This document shows positions 1-5,668 of a stretch of DNA of 5,898 bases, in pieces (position 1 is the stretch's first letter; every line of letters begins with the position of its first letter). The DNA comes from Halorhodospira sp. (GTDB taxonomy: Bacteria > Pseudomonadota > Gammaproteobacteria > Nitrococcales > Halorhodospiraceae): the NCBI GenBank assembly GCA_007127935.1, contig SKYL01000304.1, positions 1-5,898 of the forward strand, in the 5' to 3' direction. Under the pieces are notes generated by a model, which did no database searches, was not told the DNA's origin, and saw only the letters and a program-made list of their open reading frames with translations. Position numbers and translations under genes: made by a program.

Positions 1-1
1 G

Positions 2-679
2 CCCCTCCCGCTAGCCGAAGCCCGCCTCTTGTACGGCACCGGCGACATCGAATCCGCTTTTCCCGGTGTCGGCAATACACCTGAAACCGGTGATGCCCCC
101 CCATTAGGCCACGCCGTAGGCCAAATCCGTAACGCATACATCCTGGCCGAGTCAGCACGCGGGCTAGTAGTGGTAGACATGCACGCCGCCCACGAACGGA
201 TCGTCTACGAACGGATGAAGGCGCAACTGGCCGAAAACCGGGTCGTCCGCCAAGCGTTACTGGTCCCGGTGCGAGTGGAGACGACCCCCGCGGAGGCGGA
301 GCGGATCGAACTCCACGCCGAGGCCCTGCTCGCGGCCGGGCTGGAGGTGGGCCGGGCGGGACCCGAGTCGGTGCGAGTCGACGCCGTCCCCGCACTGTTG
401 TCGCGGGCCGATCCGGCCGCCCTGATCCGCGACGCCCTGGCCGCGCTGGAGCGGGGCGGAGGCGGCGAGAGCGTGGAGGACGCCGCCCACCGCGTATTGG
501 CCACCACCGCCTGCCACGGCGCGGTGCGGGCCGGACGGCGCCTGGCGCTGGCAGAGATGGAGGCGCTGTTGCGCGATCTGGAACGCACCCCCCGGGCGGC
601 CCAGTGCAACCACGGCCGCCCCACCTACGTGGTGCTGGACGACGAGGCCCTGGACCGGCTTTTCCTGCGGGGGCGGTAA
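2..679 (+). CDS. mutL: DNA mismatch repair protein MutL, C-terminal part (5' end outside window)
   Basis: MutL links MutS mismatch recognition to strand incision. Only the last 225 residues are present. The frame is already open at the window edge, so the TTG at 29 is internal and not a start. After a variable linker (to about nt 105) comes the C-terminal dimerisation/endonuclease domain, beginning near GQIRNAYILAE. The metal-binding motif DMHAAHERIVYE (nt 176-211) fits the family pattern DxHA-x2-E-x4-E. It is followed by ACHGAV (509-526), CNHGRP (605-622) and a terminal FLR (662-670). These match the conserved blocks of MutL proteins with latent nicking activity, such as those of Pseudomonas and Bacillus; E. 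coli MutL lacks them. The stop TAA shares its last A with the miaA start, so the two genes are probably translationally coupled. The first ~250 nt use more A/T-ending codons than the rest. Identity is very secure. Confidence 0.96.
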   Translation, partial: PLPLAEARLLYGTGDIESAFPGVGNTPETGDAPPLGHAVGQIRNAYILAESARGLVVVDMHAAHERIVYERMKAQLAENRVVRQALLVPVRVETTPAEAERIELHAEALLAAGLEVGRAGPESVRVDAVPALLSRADPAALIRDALAALERGGGGESVEDAAHRVLATTACHGAVRAGRRLALAEMEALLRDLERTPRAAQCNHGRPTYVVLDDEALDRLFLRGR

Positions 680-1617
680 TGGTCGTCTTCGTCATGGGGC
701 CGACCGCCGTCGGCAAGAGCGATGTGGCGCTGGAGCTGGCCCGGCGGTGGGGCGGGGAGATCGTCAGTGTCGATTCCGCCCAGGTCTATCGCGGCCTCGA
801 TATCGGTTCCGCCAAGCCCTCCCCCGAAACACGGGCGGAGATCCCCCACCACCTGCTGGACCTGCTCGATCCGTCCGAGACCTACTCCGCCGCCCGTTTC
901 GCCGAGGATGCCGCGCGGGTGGTGGCGGACATTCAGGCGCGCGGGCGGATGCCGATCCTGGCCGGCGGCACCGGGCTCTACTTTGAAGCCCTGGAGCGCG
1001 GCCTGGCGCCCCTGCCGTCGGCCGACCCGGTGTTGCGCCGCCGCATGGAGGAGGAGGCCGCGGCGGTGGGTTGGGCGGCGTTGCACCACCGCTTGCAAAC
1101 GGTCGATCCGGAGACGGCGGCCCGCATCCACCCCAACGACGCCCAGCGCATCCAACGGGCCCTGGAGGTCCACGCCCTCACCGGTGAGCCGTTGTCGCGG
1201 TTGCAGCGCCGCCGCGCCGTGCCGCCTCTGGGTCGTCTCCAGGGCCGCCTCCTGGGCGGCCCGGTACTGAAACTGATCCTGGCGCCGCCGTCCCGGGCGT
1301 GGCTCCATCGTCGGATCGAAGAGCGCTTTCACGCCATGCTCGCCGCCGGACTGGTGGAGGAAGTGGCGGCGTTGCGGCGGCGCGGGGACCTCTCCGGGGA
1401 ACTGCCGGCGCTGCGGGCGGTCGGATATCGGCAAGTCTGGGCGTATCTGGACGGCGCGTACGACGAGGCGGAGATGGTTCGCCGCGGCATCGTCGCCACC
1501 CGCCGGTACGCCAAGCGCCAACTGACCTGGCTGCGCGGCCGGGAAGAGGGCCACTGGATTACCGCCGGCGAGGGTGCGAACGAAGAGGCGTCGGCCCGAG
1601 TCGAGTCATTCCGGTAA
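679..1617 (+). CDS. miaA: tRNA dimethylallyltransferase MiaA
   Basis: MiaA transfers a dimethylallyl group to N6 of A37 in tRNAs that read UNN codons. This is the first step towards ms2i6A and supports reading-frame maintenance. The 312-residue product is close to the family's usual length (316 in E. coli). The P-loop GPTAVGKS is at residues 7-14, the substrate-binding segment DSAQVYRGLDIGSAKP at 32-47, GGTGLYFEAL at 96-105, PSADP at 113-117, HPNDAQRIQRALEV at 151-164, RAVGYRQVW at 246-254 and TRRYAKRQLTWLR at 274-286. All these are MiaA signature blocks. The ATG at 679 was chosen because it puts the P-loop at the usual distance from the N-terminus and overlaps the mutL stop by one base (TAATG); a G-rich stretch (667-676) lies just upstream. 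The frame is open back to an ATG at 604, but that lies inside mutL and would add 25 unconserved residues. The ATG at 694 would leave only one residue before the P-loop. Confidence 0.97.
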   Translation: MVVFVMGPTAVGKSDVALELARRWGGEIVSVDSAQVYRGLDIGSAKPSPETRAEIPHHLLDLLDPSETYSAARFAEDAARVVADIQARGRMPILAGGTGLYFEALERGLAPLPSADPVLRRRMEEEAAAVGWAALHHRLQTVDPETAARIHPNDAQRIQRALEVHALTGEPLSRLQRRRAVPPLGRLQGRLLGGPVLKLILAPPSRAWLHRRIEERFHAMLAAGLVEEVAALRRRGDLSGELPALRAVGYRQVWAYLDGAYDEAEMVRRGIVATRRYAKRQLTWLRGREEGHWITAGEGANEEASARVESFR

Positions 1618-1676
1618 AGAGACGCCGCGCCTACCGTATTTCGGGGGCTATGATAGACTGAATAAGAGCGGTATTG

Positions 1677-1705
1677 TCGGGCGCTCACGGGAGCCGAATG
1701 CCCGA
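1677..1705 (+). other. Bipartite stem-loop in hfq leader
   Basis: TCGGGC (1677-1682) pairs exactly with GCCCGA (1700-1705). Directly inside it, GCTC (1683-1686) pairs with GAGC (1691-1694) around the loop ACGG. The two stems stack on the left side, with a 5-nt bulge (1695-1699) on the right. The downstream sequence is A-rich and not T-rich, so this is not an intrinsic terminator on the + strand. If the leader is transcribed from miaA or from an upstream promoter, the structure would sit just before the hfq ribosome-binding region. Confidence 0.45.
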
Positions 1706-1719
1706 ATAAAATCAATAAT
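1705..1719 (+). promoter_or_regulatory. A-rich ARN-triplet tract upstream of hfq (possible Hfq self-binding site)
   Basis: Read in triplets this tract is AAT-AAA-ATC-AAT-AAT. Four of the five fit A-R-N, the pattern bound by the distal face of Hfq from gammaproteobacteria. The tract ends three bases before a run of six G (1722-1727) that may act as the Shine-Dalgarno for hfq. A second short run, AAT-AAG-AGC (1661-1669), lies upstream. E. coli Hfq represses its own mRNA through 5'-UTR binding, so an autoregulatory role is plausible. This is inference from sequence pattern and position only; the tract could equally serve as promoter DNA. Confidence 0.35.
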
Positions 1720-1736
1720 GCGGGGGGCCGTTGGAG

Positions 1737-1994
1737 ATGGCGAAGGGGCAGTCATTGCAGGAACCGTTCCTGAACGCGCTGCGCAAGGAGAAGGTGCCGG
1801 TGTCCATCTATTTGGTGAACGGCATCAAGCTTCAAGGGCAGATCGAATCGTTTGATCAGTTTGTGGTGCTGTTGCGCAATAACGTGAGCCAGATGGTCTA
1901 CAAACATGCCATTTCCACCGTGGTGCCCGCCCGTCGGGTCCGCACATCGCTTCACGCCGACGAGACGGATGTCCCGGAGGCCGGAAATATTTAA
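1737..1994 (+). CDS. hfq: RNA chaperone Hfq
   Basis: Hfq is a hexameric Sm-like protein that pairs small RNAs with target mRNAs. The 85-residue product begins MAKGQSLQEPFLN and is almost identical to E. coli Hfq through the Sm core (about residues 7-66). Proximal-face residues Q8, F42, Y55, K56 and H57 are present. Position 9 is E where E. coli has D, a conservative change. The basic rim is R16, K17, K19 (R-R-E-R in E. coli becomes R-K-E-K). Distal-face residues Y25, G29, I30, K31 and Q33 are kept. The C-terminal tail after residue 66 is about 19 residues, shorter than in the 102-residue E. coli protein, but still has an acidic stretch (ADETD). The ATG at 1737 was chosen by homology. GGAG directly abuts it, and a G6 run ends nine bases upstream. 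An in-frame TTG at 1731 is less likely because it would sit only three bases from the G run. Confidence 0.98.
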   Translation: MAKGQSLQEPFLNALRKEKVPVSIYLVNGIKLQGQIESFDQFVVLLRNNVSQMVYKHAISTVVPARRVRTSLHADETDVPEAGNI

Positions 1995-2002
1995 TCCTCT
2001 CT

Positions 2003-3361
2003 ATGGCTGACCGTCTTCGGGGCAGTGGCCCCGCGGATCTTTTCGAGCGCCCTTCCGGTGGGGAACGGGCGCTGGTGGTCCACGTCAAGCTGCCCGGCGA
2101 CGCCCTGGACGCCCCCGAAGAGTTCGAGGCCCTGGCCGAGTCGGCCGGCGCCGAGGTGGTCGAGCGCGTCCGCCACCGGCGGAACCTGCCCGATCCGCGC
2201 ACCTTCATCGGCTCCGGCAAGGTGGAGGAGATCGCGTTGCGGGTGGCCGAGCAGCAGGTGGGCTTGGTGTTGGTGGATCAGCCCCTCTCCGCCGTCCAGG
2301 AGCGAAACCTGGAGCGTGACCTCGGCTGCCGGGTGCTCGACCGCACCGGTCTGATCCTCGACATCTTCGCCCAGCGCGCCCGCAGTTTCGAAGGCCGGCT
2401 CCAAGTGGAGTTGGCGCAGTTGCGGCACATCTCCAGCCGCCTGGTGCGGGGTTGGTCCCACCTGGAGCGCCAGAAGGGCGGCATCGGCCTGCGCGGGCCG
2501 GGTGAGAAGCAGTTGGAGTTGGACCGGCGCATGATCGGCGGCCGTATCCGGCAGATCGAGCGCCGCCTGTGCAAGGTCCGGCGCGCCCGGGAAGAGGGCC
2601 GGAAGTCCCGCCGCCGCCGGCAACTGCCGGTGGTGGTGTTGGTGGGCTACACCAACGCCGGCAAGACGACGCTGTTTCGGCGGCTGACCGCCACCGACCG
2701 GGCGGGCGAGGACCGCCTCTTCGCCACGTTGGATACCTCGTGGCGGCGGGTCGATCTCCCCGGGGGGGCGGGGGCGGTGCTGGCCGATACCGTCGGTTTC
2801 ATCAGCCGGCTGCCCCACGATCTGGTGGAGGCCTTCCGCTCCACGCTGGAGGAGGTGGCCGACGCCGATCTCCTCCTCCATGTGATCGATGCCGGGGCCG
2901 AGGAGCGCGACCACCAGATCGAGCAGGTGGAGGCGGTCCTCACCGAGATCGGGGCGGATGCCGTCCCGACCTTGCGGGTATACAATAAGATCGATTTGTG
3001 CGAGCGCGGGGCCGGGGTGGTTCGCTCCGGCGCCGACGGCGACCTCGATGGGGTCCGCCTGTCCGCCGTCACCGGAGAGGGTGTGGAGGCGTTGCTGGAG
3101 GTGGTGGCCGAGTACCTCGGGCCGTCCCGTATCCGGCGCCTGGTTCGCCTCTCGCCGGCCCAGGGGCGGTTGCGGGCACAGCTCTTTCGGGCGGGCCACG
3201 TCCTGGCCGAGCACTGCACCGACGGCGGTACCCTGGAACTGGATGTGGAACTGCCGGTCCATGAATTAGAGCGCCTCCATGTCCGTGAGGGGCTGGCCCG
3301 CGAAGAGGTGGCCGACCTTGCGGCCCTTCCACCGCGATCTATACAATCGGGCGCCCGGTAG
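2003..3361 (+). CDS. hflX: GTPase HflX (ribosome-splitting/rescue factor)
   Basis: HflX is an Obg-related GTPase that binds the 50S subunit and, in E. coli, splits stalled ribosomes after heat stress. The 452-residue protein has the HflX N-terminal domain (about 20-200), including the family hallmark ERNLERDLGCRVLDRTGLIL (100-119), then GLRGPGEKQLELDRR (162-176) and a coiled, Arg-rich linker (about 180-206). The G domain shows G1 GYTNAGKT (215-222), switch I FATLDT (240-245), G3 DTVGF (262-266), G4 NKID (328-331) and G5 SAVTG (354-358). A C-terminal domain follows (about 380-440). Position 169 is K where E. coli has T (GPGETQ). The N-terminus runs about 13 residues past the E. coli start, since LFERPSGGERA aligns with MFDRYDAGEQA. 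The ATG at 2003 is the only plausible upstream start. It has no Shine-Dalgarno nearby: a pyrimidine tract precedes it, and the nearest GGAGG (1976-1980) is 22 nt away. Confidence 0.97.
   Translation: MADRLRGSGPADLFERPSGGERALVVHVKLPGDALDAPEEFEALAESAGAEVVERVRHRRNLPDPRTFIGSGKVEEIALRVAEQQVGLVLVDQPLSAVQERNLERDLGCRVLDRTGLILDIFAQRARSFEGRLQVELAQLRHISSRLVRGWSHLERQKGGIGLRGPGEKQLELDRRMIGGRIRQIERRLCKVRRAREEGRKSRRRRQLPVVVLVGYTNAGKTTLFRRLTATDRAGEDRLFATLDTSWRRVDLPGGAGAVLADTVGFISRLPHDLVEAFRSTLEEVADADLLLHVIDAGAEERDHQIEQVEAVLTEIGADAVPTLRVYNKIDLCERGAGVVRSGADGDLDGVRLSAVTGEGVEALLEVVAEYLGPSRIRRLVRLSPAQGRLRAQLFRAGHVLAEHCTDGGTLELDVELPVHELERLHVREGLAREEVADLAALPPRSIQSGAR
3318..3347 (+). promoter_or_regulatory. Weak candidate promoter at the hflX end, ahead of hflK
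   Basis: TACAAT (3342-3347) matches five of six bases of the -10 consensus and stands out in GC-rich sequence. TTGCGG (3318-3323) supplies TTG as a partial -35 with an 18-bp spacer. Transcription would start near 3354, within the left arm of the hairpin described at 3348-3372. Both hexamers lie inside the hflX coding sequence, so they may be chance. Confidence is low. Confidence 0.2.
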
Positions 3362-3372
3362 ACGGGTGCCCG
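3348..3372 (+). other. Strong stem-loop spanning the hflX stop codon
   Basis: CGGGCGCCCG (3348-3357) pairs with CGGGTGCCCG (3363-3372), giving a 10-bp stem with a single G-U pair and nine Watson-Crick pairs, eight of them G-C plus one further C-G beside the wobble. The 5-nt loop GTAGA (3358-3362) contains the hflX TAG stop. No T tract follows, so it is not a standard intrinsic terminator. It ends 23 nt before the hflK ATG and 12 nt before the hflK Shine-Dalgarno. Likely roles are transcript stabilisation or processing between hflX and hflK, partial attenuation, or an effect on translation coupling. Confidence 0.6.
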
Positions 3373-3395
3373 CGAGACAACCACGGAGTTTCTGA

Positions 3396-4592
3396 ATGGC
3401 CTGGAATGAGCCCGGCGGCGGCAGCCGCGACCCTTGGGGTGGCGGATCCCGCGGCGGTAGCAACGGGGGCGGCCCCCCCGATCTTGATGAGGTCTTCCGC
3501 AAATTTCGCGACCAACTCCGCGGGATGTTCGGCGGTAAGGTGCCCAGCGCCCCGTCCGGTGGTCCCGGCGCGGGGATCGTCGGCCTGCTGGTGGCTGCGG
3601 CCCTCGTGGTGTGGGGGCTGTCCGGCATCTACATCGTCGACACCGGCTGGCGCGGTGTGGAGCTGACCTTCGGCCGCCACGTGGGCACCACCGGCCCCGG
3701 ACCCCATTGGCATTGGCCTCGTCCCATCGGCCAGGTGGAGCGGGTCAACGTGGAGGAGCGGCGGATCATCGAGATCGGCTACGAGAGCGTCCAAGGGCGG
3801 TCGCGGCCGGTGTTGCACGAGGCGCTGATGATCACCCGCGATGAAAACATCGTAAACGTCCAATTGGCGATGCAGTACCAGGTGGACGATCCGTTCCTCT
3901 ACCTGTTCAATTTCCGCATGCCCGACGACGCCCTGAAGCAGGTCACCGAGAGCGCGGTGCGTGAGGTGATCGGCAAGCGGGAACTCGACTTCGTGCTCAC
4001 CGAGGGTCGGACCGAGGTGGCCCAGGAGACTGGCCGCCTCGCCCAAGAGGTGATGGACGAGTACCGCACCGGGTTGCGGGTGGTCCAGTCCGTGGTGCAG
4101 GACATCCAGCCGCCGGAAGAGGTGCAGTCGGCCTTCGAGGATGCCATCCGCGCCCGTGAGGACGAGCAGCGGACCATCAACCAGGCCCAGGCCTACGCCA
4201 ACGAGTTGATCCCCCGGGCCTTGGGTCAGGCCGCCCGGGTGCTGGAAGAGGCCGAGGGTTACCGCGAGCAGGTCATCGCCCAGGCCGAGGGTGATGCCTC
4301 CCGCTTCAATGCGATTTTCGAGGAGTACCGCCACGCGCCGCAGATCATGCGCCAACGCCTCTACCTGGAGACCATGGAGGAGGTGCTGAGTAACGTCAGC
4401 AAGGTGATGATCGATGTGGACGGCGGGCAACCGTTGATGTACGTGCCCCTGGACAAGCTGATGGAGCGCCGCGCCGTGGCGCCGGACTTCGGCGCCGCCG
4501 CCGACCCGCGGGCCGACCGTCCGGCGGAGCGCGATGCCGCCGCCTCGACACGGCGGGCCCGAGAGGCGCTGCGTGATAGGGGGATCCGGTGA
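3396..4592 (+). CDS. hflK: HflK, SPFH-domain partner of FtsH
   Basis: HflK and HflC form a large SPFH/prohibitin-type membrane assembly that encloses FtsH and modulates its proteolysis. The 398-residue product (419 in E. coli) starts with a Gly-rich cytoplasmic segment (7-27, GGGSR/GGSNGGG repeats) and a short charged helix DLDEVFRKFRDQLRGMF (29-45). One transmembrane helix follows at about 60-80. The SPFH domain runs from about 79 to 255 and includes DTGWRGVELTFGR (82-94). A coiled-coil helical region (about 240-312) is rich in Glu, Ala and Gln, with the typical AYANELIPRALGQA and EAEGYREQVIAQAEGDASRF blocks. The tail after 360 is Ala/Arg/Asp-rich and poorly conserved. GGAG (3385-3388) lies seven bases before the ATG and supports this start. 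The stop TGA shares its A with the hflC ATG, fitting equimolar HflK and HflC synthesis. Confidence 0.97.
   Translation: MAWNEPGGGSRDPWGGGSRGGSNGGGPPDLDEVFRKFRDQLRGMFGGKVPSAPSGGPGAGIVGLLVAAALVVWGLSGIYIVDTGWRGVELTFGRHVGTTGPGPHWHWPRPIGQVERVNVEERRIIEIGYESVQGRSRPVLHEALMITRDENIVNVQLAMQYQVDDPFLYLFNFRMPDDALKQVTESAVREVIGKRELDFVLTEGRTEVAQETGRLAQEVMDEYRTGLRVVQSVVQDIQPPEEVQSAFEDAIRAREDEQRTINQAQAYANELIPRALGQAARVLEEAEGYREQVIAQAEGDASRFNAIFEEYRHAPQIMRQRLYLETMEEVLSNVSKVMIDVDGGQPLMYVPLDKLMERRAVAPDFGAAADPRADRPAERDAAASTRRAREALRDRGIR
4578..4584 (+). promoter_or_regulatory. Ribosome-binding site of hflC
   Basis: AGGGGGA inside the last hflK codons ends seven bases before the ATG at 4592. This is a normal distance and favours that ATG over the in-frame GTG at 4589 directly before it. 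Confidence 0.6.
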
Positions 4593-5470
4593 TGCAGTTC
4601 TTAAAGACCGTGTTTCTGCCGCTGCTGGTGGTGGCGGCCATTCTGGGTTACTTCTCGGTCTTCACCGTCTCCGAGAAGGAGGTGGCCCTCAAGTTCCGGC
4701 TGGGTGAGGTCATCGCCGAGGACTATGAGCCGGGCTTGCACTTCAAGACGCCGTTCGTCAACAACGTGCGGAAGTTCGATGCCCGGGTGCAAAATCTGGA
4801 CGCCCAGCCCGAGCGGTTCCTGACGTCGGAGAAGAAGAACCTCATCGTCGACACCTTCGTCAAGTGGCGGGTCAGCGACGCCCGGTCCTACTACACCACG
4901 GTGGGTGGCGACCCGGAGCGCGCCAACGCCCGTATCCGCGAGATCGTGCGCGACGGCCTGCGGGCCGAGTTCGGTAAGCGCGAGGTGCAGGACATCATCT
5001 CCGGCGAGCGGGTGCAGATCATGGAGATCCTGCGCACCCAGGCCGCCGAGGCGTCGCGGGCCCTGGGCGTCGACGTGCTCGACGTGCGGCTGAAGCGCAT
5101 CGACCTGCCCGAGGACGTCACCGGCTCGATCTTCGACCGCATGATCGCCGATCGTGAGCGGGTGGCCAGGGAGATCCGCGCCCGCGGTGACGAGGCCGGC
5201 GAGCGGATCCGCGCCGACGCCGACCGCCAGCGCACCGTCATCCTGGCCGAGGCGTATCGGGACGGCGAGACCATGCGCGGTGAGGGCGACGCCATCGCCG
5301 CGGCGGTCCTGGCCGAGGCCTACGGGCAGGACGAGGAGTTCTTCGCCTTCCATCGGAGCCTGCGTTCGTACCGGACCGCGTTCCGGGACGAGAACGACAT
5401 CCTGCTGTTGTCCCCGCGTTCGGACTTCTTCCGGTACTTCGACGCCGGAAGCCCCGCGGGTGAGCGGTAA
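4592..5470 (+). CDS. hflC: HflC, SPFH-domain partner of HflK/FtsH
   Basis: HflC is the second subunit of the HflK/HflC complex around FtsH. The 292-residue protein has an N-terminal membrane anchor (about 5-24, LKTVFLPLLVVAAILGYFSV) followed by FTVSEKEVALKFRLGEV (24-40) and the SPFH domain to about residue 190. Conserved blocks include PGLHFKTPFVNNVRKFDAR (47-65), VDTFVKWRV (86-94) and DVRLKRIDLPEDV (164-176). A charged helical stretch (about 182-245, RMIADRERVAREIRARG then RADADRQRTVILAEAYRDGE) forms the coiled coil. The end LLLSPRSDFFRYF (271-283) is the usual HflC terminus. It is shorter than E. coli HflC (334), in line with the compact versions in many other bacteria. The start overlaps the hflK stop by one base (TGATG); a GTG immediately upstream (4589) is a possible but less likely alternative. 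Confidence 0.97.
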   Translation: MQFLKTVFLPLLVVAAILGYFSVFTVSEKEVALKFRLGEVIAEDYEPGLHFKTPFVNNVRKFDARVQNLDAQPERFLTSEKKNLIVDTFVKWRVSDARSYYTTVGGDPERANARIREIVRDGLRAEFGKREVQDIISGERVQIMEILRTQAAEASRALGVDVLDVRLKRIDLPEDVTGSIFDRMIADRERVAREIRARGDEAGERIRADADRQRTVILAEAYRDGETMRGEGDAIAAAVLAEAYGQDEEFFAFHRSLRSYRTAFRDENDILLLSPRSDFFRYFDAGSPAGER

Positions 5471-5473
5471 GGA
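5469..5473 (+). promoter_or_regulatory. Ribosome-binding site of the DUF2065 gene
   Basis: AAGGA overlaps the hflC stop codon and lies nine bases before the GTG at 5483. It supports this non-ATG start and suggests coupling to hflC translation. Confidence 0.55.
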
Positions 5474-5482
5474 TGATCCGGT

Positions 5483-5668
5483 GTGACCGATCTGCTCTCC
5501 GCGGTGGCGTTGCTGCTGGTGCTGGAAGGGGTCTTGCCCGCGGCCAGCCCGGGGGCCATGCGGCGGGTCTTGTTGCAGGCAGCCGAGATGGACGACGGTA
5601 GCCTGCGCAAGGTGGGCCTCTTCTCCATGGCGGCGGGCGCGTTGTTGCTCTACTGGGTGCGCGGCTGA
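5483..5668 (+). CDS. yjeT: DUF2065 small inner-membrane protein (YjeT-like)
   Basis: This 61-residue protein starts with GTG and has two hydrophobic segments (about 4-20 and 43-59). They are separated by a short polar stretch with basic and acidic residues (RR at 27-28, EMDD at 35-38, RK at 42-43). The block LVLEGVLPAASP (12-23) and the ending GLFSMAAGALLLYWVR (45-60) are typical of DUF2065, whose E. coli member YjeT (65 residues) also lies right after hflC. The function of the family is not established. Its constant position suggests a link with HflK/HflC/FtsH membrane quality control, but that is inference. The stop TGA shares one base with the hisZ start. A small size and a GTG start make the gene easy to miss. 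Confidence 0.88.
   Translation: MTDLLSAVALLLVLEGVLPAASPGAMRRVLLQAAEMDDGSLRKVGLFSMAAGALLLYWVRG

Larger units (their letters stand above)
1618..1736 (+). promoter_or_regulatory. miaA–hfq intergenic region / hfq leader
   Basis: This 119-nt gap is clearly richer in A/T than the flanking genes and is the longest non-coding stretch in the window. It holds a -10-like TATGAT (1649-1654, 5 of 6 to consensus). No good -35 lies 16-18 bp upstream; the sequence there is GC-rich. Two further AT hexamers, TAAAAT (1707-1712) and AATAAT (1714-1719), also lack -35 partners. A bipartite hairpin (1677-1705) and an A-rich tract (1705-1719) follow and are listed separately. Internal promoters for hfq, including heat-shock ones, are known in the E. 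coli cluster. I could not recognise a sigma-32 type element here. That this region carries an hfq promoter is an inference from its composition and position. Confidence 0.4.

Noticed and set aside
604..678. Longer N-terminus for miaA from the ATG at 604
   Set aside because: The 25 extra residues are encoded over the conserved CNHGRP end of mutL and match nothing in MiaA. The ATG at 679 places the P-loop correctly.
1704..1709. GAATAA repeated at 1660-1665 and 1704-1709, plus CCGAAT twice at 1694-1707
   Set aside because: The copies are too short and too irregular in spacing to argue for an operator or iteron; they were counted only as part of the A-rich leader.
1677..1712. Intrinsic terminator after miaA
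   Set aside because: The hairpin is real on paper, but it is followed by an A-rich and not a T-rich stretch, and a terminator here would cut hfq off from the upstream genes without a clear new promoter.
1991..3262. Long open frame on the minus strand (423 codons) opposite hflX
   Set aside because: It lies opposite a fully conserved hflX, its translation is low-complexity (Gln, Gly, His, Leu, Pro rich) with no recognisable domain, and high GC content yields such antisense frames by chance.
3348..3395. Rho-independent terminator after hflX
   Set aside because: The stem is strong but the following bases are CGAGACAACC with no T run, so it fails the usual definition. It is kept as a stem-loop of unknown role.
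3339..4430. Long open frame on the minus strand (363 codons) opposite hflK
   Set aside because: Its His/Leu/Gly-rich translation mirrors hflK codons and has no family features. The + strand gene is certain.
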